Source: Alphaproteobacteria bacterium
GTDB lineage: Bacteria; Pseudomonadota; Alphaproteobacteria; Rickettsiales; JAFLCR01
Direction: 5' to 3'
Assembly (NCBI GenBank): GCA_017302755.1
Contig: JAFLCR010000029.1
Location: 1 to 14,801 of the forward strand
DNA length: 14,801 nt
A program made the position numbers and the translations under genes. This document shows, piece after piece, positions 9,205-14,801 of the stretch (its first letter is position 1; each line of letters begins with the position of its first letter). The notes under the pieces are model-generated. The model saw only the letters and a program-made list of their open reading frames with translations, was not told where the DNA came from and made no database searches.

Positions 9205-9227
9205 AAAATGCATTAAAAGGTACTTTT

Positions 9228-10430
9228 ATGGCAACAGGAAACAACGATCTTATTACATTCATCGCTACAAGCGCCGATGCCGATTTTGTGCTCACGAACC
9301 CCTACTCTGGCGCGCACGTAACCATCCAGGGAACTGCTTACTACTGGGATTCCGCCACCGAGCCTTATGACGGTCTGGGCGGCGTAGATACCATGCTGTT
9401 TTCTAATTATTCCGATATTCTCTTCCTTGAGGATGCAGAGGGTGGCCAGAAAGTTAAAGACATCGAGGTTTTTGTCTGCGGAAACGGCAATGACGTGATT
9501 AATTTCTTCTCTGCTACCTATACCATGGGCAATGTGACGGTTAGCGCTGGCCCAGGAAACGATCTGGTCTGGCTTAACGCAGGTAGTGATAGCGTATATG
9601 GCAACGATGGAAATGATACCCTAGACGGCGGCTTGGGTCATGACTCCATGACTGGAAACAACCAAAATGACTCTTTAACTGGTAATGAAGGTGACGATAC
9701 CATTCTTGGTGGCGCTGGGCTTGATACCATGGAGGGCGGCAATGGTAACGACACCGTCCATGGCGGCGAGTGGCGCGATTTGATCTTTGGTGACGAAGGT
9801 GACGATACGCTCTATGGCGCGGCAGGCAATGACACACTGCATGGCGGTATAGGCAATGATTCATTGGAGGGCGTCGGTTCTTACGACCAGCTTCACGGTG
9901 GCGAAGGTGACGACACCCTCAACGGCGGCTCGAACGACGACACGCTGAACGGCGATGCGGGCAATGACTCCCTCTTCGGCAACGCCAACAGCGACGCCCT
10001 CTACGGCGGCGATAACGATGACACGCTCGACGGCGGCAGCAACAATGACATCCTGGACGGCGGTTCGGGGAACGACATCATCAAAGGCAATACCAACGCC
10101 GATACCATGTCCGGCGAAGCGGGCGCGGATATTTTCCTCTACACCCTCGCCACTCAGGCCGGAAACGGCGCGGACAAGCGCGATGTCATCCTCGATTTTA
10201 GCCAGACGGAAGGCGATGTGATAGACATCTCCACCCTGCCCGGCAATTTCGCGTTCCGCGCAGGCGGCAACGGCGCAGCGGATTTCACCGGCTCGGTGGC
10301 GCAAATCGTATTCCAGCAGGTGGAGGGAAACACCCTCATCTCCGTGGACAGCGACGGCAACAACCTCAGCAATTTCCAGATCGAGCTGATTGGTATCCAT
10401 AATCTCATTGCAGAGGATTTCCTGCTGTAA
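9228..10430 (+). CDS. RTX-repeat calcium-binding protein, likely secreted by a type I system
   Basis: This 400-residue acidic protein has three parts. Residues 1-124 are a head of unknown function, ending in early degenerate repeats (VCGNGNDVI, SAGPGNDLV). Residues 125-304 are 20 consecutive nonapeptides of the GGxGxDxLx type (for example GGNGNDTVH, GNDGNDTLD), which form a calcium-filled parallel beta-roll in known proteins. Residues 305-400 are a C-terminal region with RDVILDFSQTEGDVIDIS and a hydrophobic tail ending AEDFLL, as in type I secretion targets and serralysin C-termini. There is no signal peptide and no catalytic motif (no HExxH). The ATG at 9228 has AAGG about 7 nt upstream. No ABC exporter or membrane fusion gene is in the window. 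Every fourth nonapeptide is degenerate. The enzymatic or adhesive role is unknown; a surface or matrix protein is one possibility. Confidence 0.9.
   Translation: MATGNNDLITFIATSADADFVLTNPYSGAHVTIQGTAYYWDSATEPYDGLGGVDTMLFSNYSDILFLEDAEGGQKVKDIEVFVCGNGNDVINFFSATYTMGNVTVSAGPGNDLVWLNAGSDSVYGNDGNDTLDGGLGHDSMTGNNQNDSLTGNEGDDTILGGAGLDTMEGGNGNDTVHGGEWRDLIFGDEGDDTLYGAAGNDTLHGGIGNDSLEGVGSYDQLHGGEGDDTLNGGSNDDTLNGDAGNDSLFGNANSDALYGGDNDDTLDGGSNNDILDGGSGNDIIKGNTNADTMSGEAGADIFLYTLATQAGNGADKRDVILDFSQTEGDVIDISTLPGNFAFRAGGNGAADFTGSVAQIVFQQVEGNTLISVDSDGNNLSNFQIELIGIHNLIAEDFLL
9600..10139 (+). repeat. 27-bp coding repeat array with a 108-bp higher-order unit
   Basis: Twenty 27-bp units without interruption encode the RTX nonapeptides. 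At 9681, 9789, 9897 and 10005, exactly 108 bp apart, the units share GAAGGTGACGA-type wording and encode the DD-containing nonapeptide (GNEGDDTIL, GDEGDDTLY, GGEGDDTLN, GGDNDDTLD). The fourth nonapeptide of each quartet is degenerate (GGEWRDLIF, GVGSYDQLH, GNANSDALY, GNTNADTMS). Confidence 0.85.
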
Positions 10431-10444
10431 CCCCCCGGAGGATC

Positions 10445-11788
10445 ATGTCCCCTTCCCTCCACATCATCGGCGGCGGCCTCGCAGGCTCCGAATGCGCCTG
10501 GCAGGCAGCGGAGCGCGGCATTCCCGTCGTGCTGCACGAAATGCGGCCCACAGTGAAAACCGACGCGCATGTCACCGATCATCTCGCGGAGCTGGTTTGT
10601 TCCAATTCCTTCCGGTCGGATGATTGGCAGCGCAATGCTGTTGGCCTCCTCCATGAGGAGATGCGGCGGTGCGGTTCCCTCATCATGACTTGCGCGGATG
10701 CGACGAAAGTGCCCGCGGGCGGTGCGCTCGCGGTGGATCGGCATGCGTTTTCCGCGCTCGTGGAAAAGACGTTGCTCGCGCATCCGAATGTCACGCTCTC
10801 GCGGGAGGAAGTTGCCCATCTGCCGAAGGCGGAGGATGGGTTGTGGGTGATCGCCACCGGCCCCCTCACCTCCGCGTCGCTGACGCAGGATATTTTGAAG
10901 GTGACGGGGGAAGACCAGTTGGCGTTCTTCGATGCCATCGCGCCGATCGTCTATAAGGAGAGCATCGATTTCTCGAAGGCCTGGTATCAGTCGCGCTACG
11001 ACAAGCCGGGGCCGGGCGGCACGGGGAAGGATTACATCAACTGCCCCATGACCAAAGATGAGTATTACGCCTTCATCGACGCACTGCTCGCCGGCGAGAA
11101 GACCGATTTCAAGGAGTGGGAGAAGAATACGCCTTATTTCGAGGGGTGTCTGCCGATTGAGGTGATGGCATCGCGGGGGAAAGAGACGCTCGCTTATGGG
11201 CCGATGAAGCCGGTGGGGCTTACCAATCCGCATTCGCCGGAGAAGCCCTATGCCGTCGTGCAGCTCAGGCAGGATAATGCGTTGGGGACGCTCTATAATA
11301 TCGTCGGGTTTCAGACGAAGTTGAAATACGGGCCGCAGCAGGAGGTGTTGCGGATGATTCCCGGGCTGGAGAAAGCCGAATTCGCGCGGCTGGGGGGATT
11401 GCATCGCAATACGTTCATCAAAAGCCCGATCCTGCTGGATGGCACGCTGCGGCTGAAGAAGCAGCCTAACTTACGCTTCGCGGGGCAGGTCACGGGAGTC
11501 GAAGGGTATGTGGAGAGTGCGGCTATCGGCCTGCTCGCCGGACAATTCGCGGCGGCCGAGGCGAAGGGCGAAGCGGCGAATCCTCCGCCCGCAGAGACGG
11601 CGCTTGGGGCGTTGCTGTCGCATATCACCGGCGGGGCGAATGTGGCGACGTTTCAGCCCATGAATGTCAATTTTGGGTTGTTCCCGCCCCTGCCCTCGCG
11701 CGCGAAGAAAACCGACCGTGCAAGTCATATGACCGCACGGGCGCTCGACGCGCTCGATGCTTGGCTGGGAAAACGCAAAGCCGCCTGA
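10445..11788 (+). CDS. trmFO: Methylenetetrahydrofolate--tRNA-(uracil-5-)-methyltransferase
   Basis: FAD- and folate-dependent enzyme that makes 5-methyluridine at position 54 of the tRNA T-loop in the cytoplasm. The 447-residue protein is of usual length. The N-terminal dinucleotide-binding motif is IIGGGLAGSE (residues 7-16). The catalytic cysteines known from the family correspond to C52 in ELVCSNSFRSD and C235 in YFEGCLPIE. The VEGYVESAAIGLLAG segment near the C-terminal third completes the FAD domain, and a conserved tail containing FQPMNVNFGLFPPL follows. The ATG at 10445 is preceded by GGAGG at 10437-10441. It starts only 14 nt after the RTX gene and could be read through from it, although the functions are unrelated. 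Confidence 0.96.
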   Translation: MSPSLHIIGGGLAGSECAWQAAERGIPVVLHEMRPTVKTDAHVTDHLAELVCSNSFRSDDWQRNAVGLLHEEMRRCGSLIMTCADATKVPAGGALAVDRHAFSALVEKTLLAHPNVTLSREEVAHLPKAEDGLWVIATGPLTSASLTQDILKVTGEDQLAFFDAIAPIVYKESIDFSKAWYQSRYDKPGPGGTGKDYINCPMTKDEYYAFIDALLAGEKTDFKEWEKNTPYFEGCLPIEVMASRGKETLAYGPMKPVGLTNPHSPEKPYAVVQLRQDNALGTLYNIVGFQTKLKYGPQQEVLRMIPGLEKAEFARLGGLHRNTFIKSPILLDGTLRLKKQPNLRFAGQVTGVEGYVESAAIGLLAGQFAAAEAKGEAANPPPAETALGALLSHITGGANVATFQPMNVNFGLFPPLPSRAKKTDRASHMTARALDALDAWLGKRKAA

Positions 11789-11852
11789 AAAATCTTGCTC
11801 GAAATAAAAAAACAGCCAAAAATTTTGCATCGCTGGTTATATCTCCGCAAGC

Positions 11853-12620
11853 ATGACGATTAGACGCAAACTCTACCTGGCTCTGGAACCCACGGCGCGG
11901 CAGGATGGTCATCTCTCCATTCTCAACCGCATCTTGTGCGCGTTGATTCTGCTTTCCGTGGGACTCTGCGTGCTGGAAACAGAAAATTCTCTCACCATGG
12001 GACGAGAGGCACTGTTCCTTGCCGTCGAATATACATTCAGCATCGTATTTGCAGTCGAATATCTGGCAAGGCTCTGGATATGCGTTGAAAAGCCGGAATA
12101 TGCCGGCCCTTGGGGCAGGTTGAAATACGCCTTGTCCTTCTTTACCCTCATCGATTTCATCGCCCTGCTGGCGGTGGTGATCATGACCATGGATTCCACG
12201 CCCTTGCTACTGCGCTTCATCCGCCTGGTGCGAATTCTGCGCGTGGCGCGGCTGGGTCGGTTCTCGAAGGCCGTGCAGCGCATGCGCTTCGCCCTCTCCA
12301 GCCGCCTGCCGGACCTCATGCTCAGCCTCAGCGTGGCGGGGGTGGTGCTCATCATCTTCTCCACCCTGCTCTACCTGGCCGAGGGCGATGTGCAGCCGGA
12401 GCATTTCGGCAGCATTCCCAGGGCGATGTGGTGGGGGGTGGCGACGCTCACCACGGTCGGCTACGGCGACGTCTACCCCGTCACCGCGCTGGGGCGGATT
12501 CTCGGCGCGTGCACCGCCGTCATGGGCATCGGGCTGATTGCTATGCCAGCAGGCATCCTGGCCTCGGCCTTCAGCGACGCCATGGAGGAAGAGCGCAAAA
12601 GCGCCCGGGCTGAAAAATAA
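11853..12620 (+). CDS. Voltage-gated potassium channel, six-transmembrane type
   Basis: Inner-membrane K+ channel of 255 residues. Predicted spans are S1 at about 24-42, S2 53-77, S3 92-112, S4 117-137, S5 153-176 and S6 212-240. S4 carries arginines at every third position (R121, R124, R127, R130, R133, R136), the hallmark of a voltage sensor. The pore helix and selectivity filter are MWWGVATLTTVGYGD at residues 192-206. The cytoplasmic tail is short and charged, with no cyclic-nucleotide or RCK domain, so this resembles the KvAP/KvLm class rather than a ligand-gated channel. The start at 11853 lacks a good ribosome binding site. It lies 64 nt after trmFO in an AT-rich gap and converges on the small minus-strand frame across a hairpin terminator. 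Confidence 0.93.
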   Translation: MTIRRKLYLALEPTARQDGHLSILNRILCALILLSVGLCVLETENSLTMGREALFLAVEYTFSIVFAVEYLARLWICVEKPEYAGPWGRLKYALSFFTLIDFIALLAVVIMTMDSTPLLLRFIRLVRILRVARLGRFSKAVQRMRFALSSRLPDLMLSLSVAGVVLIIFSTLLYLAEGDVQPEHFGSIPRAMWWGVATLTTVGYGDVYPVTALGRILGACTAVMGIGLIAMPAGILASAFSDAMEEERKSARAEK

Positions 12621-12644
12621 CGATGTCTGGAAGAGGAGGAAGCC

Positions 12645-12680
12645 GCCTAGGGAGTGGGGATGATTCTCCCTAGGCTTTCT
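12645..12680. terminator. Hairpin between convergent genes, probable two-way terminator
   Basis: A perfect 10-bp stem, GCCTAGGGAG (12645-12654) with CTCCCTAGGC (12666-12675), surrounds an 11-nt loop. It lies 25 nt after the potassium channel stop and 17 nt beyond the stop of the convergent small frame. Only a short T-rich run (TTTCT) follows on the plus strand and none on the minus strand, so termination may be partial or factor-aided. Confidence 0.6.
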
Positions 12681-12691
12681 CCCTGGGTAAA

Positions 12692-12793
12692 CTAGATCAT
12701 GGTGGTCATGTAGACGCCGATCGCGCCCACGAGGAAAAAGGAAACATAGATATGTCCGCACATAGGACGGGTTGCTTTGACAAGGACTCTCAT
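12692..12793 (-). CDS. Possible 33-residue single-span membrane peptide
   Basis: A short frame encoding a basic N-terminus (MRVLVKATRP), a cysteine at residue 12, a hydrophobic segment at about residues 15-28 (IYVSFFLVGAIGVY) and the tail MTTMI. The ATG at 12793 has AGGGAG about 9 nt upstream, a good ribosome binding site. A frame extending upstream to 12898 is less likely because it lacks such a site and is proline- and arginine-rich. The peptide fits an inner-membrane span with a positive-inside N-terminus. Its sequence is not recognised and no function is assigned. It converges with the potassium channel gene and is divergent from rapZ. Confidence 0.5.
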   Translation of the reverse strand: MRVLVKATRPMCGHIYVSFFLVGAIGVYMTTMI

Positions 12794-12847
12794 CCGTCTA
12801 AACTCCCTGTTGTTGTTTTGTGGTGGGCCTCGGTTAGGAGGACGACT

Positions 12848-12865
12848 ATGCCGCCGTTTTATTAA
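12848..12865 (+). other. Five-codon mini-frame behind a textbook Shine-Dalgarno sequence
   Basis: AGGAGG (12836-12841) is followed after 6 nt by ATG and a frame reading Met-Pro-Pro-Phe-Tyr-stop. It lies about 100 nt upstream of rapZ, on the same strand. The site could be a leader peptide or ribosome standby site, or it could be chance, because the complementary strand is the leader of the small membrane peptide. Confidence 0.25.
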
Positions 12866-12898
12866 TATGTGATTAACATATGTGACGGTTTTGTGCAA
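12865..12898 (-). promoter_or_regulatory. Candidate promoter and overlapping dyad in the rapZ divergent region
   Basis: On the minus strand TTGCAC (12898-12893) and TAATCA (12875-12870) are 17 nt apart, pointing toward the small membrane peptide gene. A dyad, ATATGT-GATTA-ACATAT (12865-12881), covers the -10 side and looks like an operator for a dimeric repressor. The whole 12855-12965 region is AT-rich and probably also carries the rapZ promoter, for which no clear pair was found. Confidence 0.35.
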
Positions 12899-12965
12899 TA
12901 ATTATGAATGAATGGTTTATATTTTCTTTTTTAAGCATGAGTGATTTTATATTTTACAGGTTGTT

Positions 12966-13844
12966 ATGAAATCGACCCTGACGATTATTATTACAGGCAT
13001 GTCGGGGGCGGGGCGCTCCTCCACGCTGAAATATTTCGAAGATGAGGGGTTCGAGGCGGTCGACAACCTTCCCCTCTCTTTCCTTGAACGTCTGGTCCTA
13101 GCTTCTCAAAACGAAAAAAAACCGACCCGGGGCATCGCCATCGGGCTGGACGTGCGCACGCGCGATTTTTCCGCCGCCGAATTCCTCGGCCTCGCCGATG
13201 GCCTGCGCGCCAAGGGGGCAAGGCTGCACCTTCTTTTCCTCGACTGCGACGACGATGCGCTCCAGCGCCGCTTCAATGCCACGCGCCGCAGCCATCCGCT
13301 CGCGCTCGACCGCGATATCCGCGACGGCATCCAGACTGAGCGCGAAATCATGGAGCCGGTGAAAATGCGCGCCGACACGGTCATCGACACCACCGATCTC
13401 CCCATGCCGGATCTGCGGGAGCGCCTGCAGGCACTCTTCCCCGGCGGGGAAGGCGTATTCCATATTCGCGCGCAATCCTTCTCCTATCGCGGCGGAGTGC
13501 CGAGGGAATCGGATATGGTGTTCGATGCCCGGTTTCTCAAAAACCCCCATTACGACCCCGCCCTACGCGATTTCACCGGGAAAGATGCCCCCATCGCTGA
13601 TTTTATCCGCAAGGATACCATGTATGCGCCGTTTTTTGTGAATATGACGACCCTGCTCACCCCCCTGCTGCCTCGTTACCGCGAAGAAGGGAAACATTAC
13701 CTCACCCTCTCCGTGGGATGCACCGGCGGCCGCCACCGCTCGGTGTTTATCGTGCAGGAGTTGCGCCAATGGTTGAAATCACAGAATTACGCCGTTAGTG
13801 TGCGACATCGGGAACTGGAAAAGGCGTCGGCCGCAGAGACATGA
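12966..13844 (+). CDS. rapZ: RapZ family nucleotide-binding protein (YvcJ/YhbJ)
   Basis: Cytoplasmic P-loop protein of the RapZ family. In E. coli RapZ binds small RNAs to control GlmS; in alphaproteobacteria the family is encoded with PTS genes and its targets are less clear. The 292-residue length is normal. The Walker A region is GMSGAGRS at residues 11-18, with Arg at the usual Lys position. It is followed by EAVDNLP (30-36) and a C-terminal domain with VGCTGGRHRS at 250-259. The ATG at 12966 has a weak AGG about 5 nt upstream. The stop overlaps the EIIA start as ATGA, so the genes are translationally coupled. The hprK kinase gene that often precedes it in alphaproteobacteria is absent here. 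Confidence 0.94.
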   Translation: MKSTLTIIITGMSGAGRSSTLKYFEDEGFEAVDNLPLSFLERLVLASQNEKKPTRGIAIGLDVRTRDFSAAEFLGLADGLRAKGARLHLLFLDCDDDALQRRFNATRRSHPLALDRDIRDGIQTEREIMEPVKMRADTVIDTTDLPMPDLRERLQALFPGGEGVFHIRAQSFSYRGGVPRESDMVFDARFLKNPHYDPALRDFTGKDAPIADFIRKDTMYAPFFVNMTTLLTPLLPRYREEGKHYLTLSVGCTGGRHRSVFIVQELRQWLKSQNYAVSVRHRELEKASAAET

Positions 13845-14251
13845 TAGGCATTGTGATTGTCACCCACGGAAAACTGGCAAACGAATTCCAATTGGCGGCG
13901 GAGCACGTCGTCGGCAAGCAACCCCAGATCGGCACTGTCTGCATCGGCCCCAAGGACGACGCGGAAGAATCGCGCCGGCAGATCCTCGCCGCGGTCAAGG
14001 AGGCGGATTCCGGCAAGGGCGTCATCATCCTCACCGACATGTTCGGCGGCACACCGTCGAACCTCGCCATCTCGCTGATGGGCAAGGGTGAGATCGAGGT
14101 GATCGCGGGCATCAACCTGCCCATGCTCATCAAGCTCGTTTCCGTGCGCAAGGAAACGCCGCTGCGCCAGGCCGCCCTGCTCGCCCAGGAGGCGGGACGC
14201 AAATATATCAACGTGGCATCCAACCTGTTCGCTGCAAGAAAAACGGCATGA
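13841..14251 (+). CDS. PTS EIIA component, mannose family
   Basis: A 136-residue single-domain EIIA of the mannose/fructose superfamily that accepts a phosphate from HPr. The probable phosphorylated residue is His9 in IVIVTHGKLA. The motifs GVIILTDMFGGTPSNLA (residues 64-80) and VIAGINLPML (87-96) are family signatures. No EIIB, EIIC or EIID is present, so it likely acts as a regulatory phosphoacceptor, as proposed for alphaproteobacterial PTS systems, rather than in sugar uptake. It overlaps rapZ by 4 nt at its start and HPr by 4 nt at its end. Confidence 0.93.
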   Translation: MIGIVIVTHGKLANEFQLAAEHVVGKQPQIGTVCIGPKDDAEESRRQILAAVKEADSGKGVIILTDMFGGTPSNLAISLMGKGEIEVIAGINLPMLIKLVSVRKETPLRQAALLAQEAGRKYINVASNLFAARKTA

Positions 14252-14556
14252 CTGCCATGTCCGCCGACGCCATCAGCGTGAAGGTGAAAATCTGCAACCA
14301 ACGCGGCCTGCACGCCCGCGCCACGGCCAAGCTGGTGAAACTCGCGGAGAATTATACCGCTGACATCGAGGTAACCAAGGCGAACGGCAACGGCGAGCCG
14401 GGACATTTTGTCTCCGCCCGCTCCATCCTGGGCCTCATGATGCTCGGCGCCGAGATGGGGTCGGAGATCATCATCAAAGCCCATGGCGAAGACGCGACGG
14501 ACGCCGTGAAAGCGCTCGAGGAACTTGTCAGTGGAAAATTCGGCGAAGATGCGTAA
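14248..14556 (+). CDS. ptsH: Phosphocarrier protein HPr
   Basis: HPr passes phosphate from enzyme I to EIIA proteins in the cytoplasm. The active-site His22 lies in CNQRGLHARATAKLV (residues 16-30). The regulatory serine for HPr kinase corresponds to S59 in VSARSILGLMMLGAE (55-69). The protein is 102 residues, slightly longer than the usual 85-95. The extra length comes from a short N-terminal extension (an alternative ATG at 14257 would remove three residues) and a few extra residues in the GNGEPGHF loop. The start overlaps the EIIA stop as ATGA. A kinase site is retained although no kinase gene is in the window. Confidence 0.94.
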   Translation: MTAMSADAISVKVKICNQRGLHARATAKLVKLAENYTADIEVTKANGNGEPGHFVSARSILGLMMLGAEMGSEIIIKAHGEDATDAVKALEELVSGKFGEDA

Positions 14557-14590
14557 GATAACAGAAAAAATAATACGCAAGGAGGCGAAT

Positions 14591-14801
14591 ATGAAAACAT
14601 CACATTTCTCGACTCTGCTCCGCAAGGGACGCGCGCTGTTCGACGTGCTCTCGCAGACGGCGGCAAGCCTGCGCTATTCCTCGGCCACGCTGAAGGATAA
14701 TTTCCGCCGCCATGGCGCGGAATTCAACGTCACCAATTTTCAGGATTTTGAGTCCATGGCCCGCCATTTCTTCCGCGAGGCGAAGCACGGCAAAAGCACG
14801 G
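14591..14801 (+). CDS. Unrecognised protein, N-terminal 70 residues (runs off the right edge)
   Basis: An open frame continuing past the window end, starting at an ATG with a perfect AAGGAGG at 14579-14585, 34 nt after ptsH. The visible part is basic and soluble-looking: MKTSHFSTLLRKGRALFDVL, then a segment including LKDNFRRHGAEFNV at about residues 35-48 and FQDFESMARHFFREAK at about 50-65. There is no signal peptide or membrane span. The spacing of RHG, EF and A-x-x-F recalls short helical segments seen in some small nuclease-like (BECR-type) toxin domains, but this is a weak, memory-based resemblance. It may be co-transcribed with the rapZ-EIIA-HPr operon. Confidence 0.7.
   Translation, partial: MKTSHFSTLLRKGRALFDVLSQTAASLRYSSATLKDNFRRHGAEFNVTNFQDFESMARHFFREAKHGKST

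Noticed and set aside
9600..10139. Regular 27-bp repeats considered as a CRISPR array
   Set aside because: The repeats are contiguous, in frame, without spacers, and encode RTX nonapeptides.
12692..12898. Longer 68-residue version of the small membrane frame
   Set aside because: Its upstream half is arginine-, proline- and asparagine-rich and lacks a ribosome binding site. The internal ATG at 12793 has a good one.

Overview
The window reads as the chromosome of an alphaproteobacterium with moderately high GC. Three things suggest this: a TrmFO-type tRNA methyltransferase, a RapZ / mannose-type EIIA / HPr cluster of the alphaproteobacterial nitrogen-PTS kind, and a glycyl-tRNA synthetase locus next to pyruvate phosphate dikinase. 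The order and genus cannot be settled from this sequence. The 23S-5S unit has no 16S gene or tRNA in front of it. That arrangement is best known from Rickettsiales but also occurs elsewhere.

Layout. Positions 1-5400 hold five co-directional minus-strand genes, in transcription order glyQ, panD, glyS, a free methionine-(R)-sulfoxide reductase (GAF family) and the 5' half of ppdK, which runs off the left edge. panD overlaps the end of glyQ, so the two glycyl-tRNA synthetase subunits are separated by a coenzyme A pathway gene. A palindromic element lies between panD and glyS, and a short relative of it lies between glyS and the reductase gene. Positions 5401-8880 hold a hairpin-rich spacer, a strong promoter with a boxA-like leader, a 23S rRNA gene wrapped in two nested long-range stems, and a 5S rRNA gene with a terminator. 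Positions 8947-10430 hold a short truncated paralogue and then a 400-residue RTX calcium-binding secreted protein with 20 uninterrupted nonapeptides and a clear 36-residue super-period. trmFO follows closely.

Positions 11853-12620 encode a six-segment voltage-gated potassium channel. It converges, across a shared terminator hairpin, on a possible 33-residue single-span membrane peptide on the minus strand. Positions 12966-14556 hold rapZ, an EIIA-Man protein and HPr, each overlapping the next by 4 nt, so they are almost certainly one translationally coupled operon. The window ends inside an unrecognised gene with a strong ribosome binding site.

The most notable points are the stand-alone 23S-5S transcription unit with its own complete leader, the competing precursor-RNA structures around it, the 108-bp amplification unit inside the RTX gene next to a headless paralogue, and panD embedded between glyQ and glyS. 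No CRISPR array, transposase, phage gene or tRNA gene was seen.
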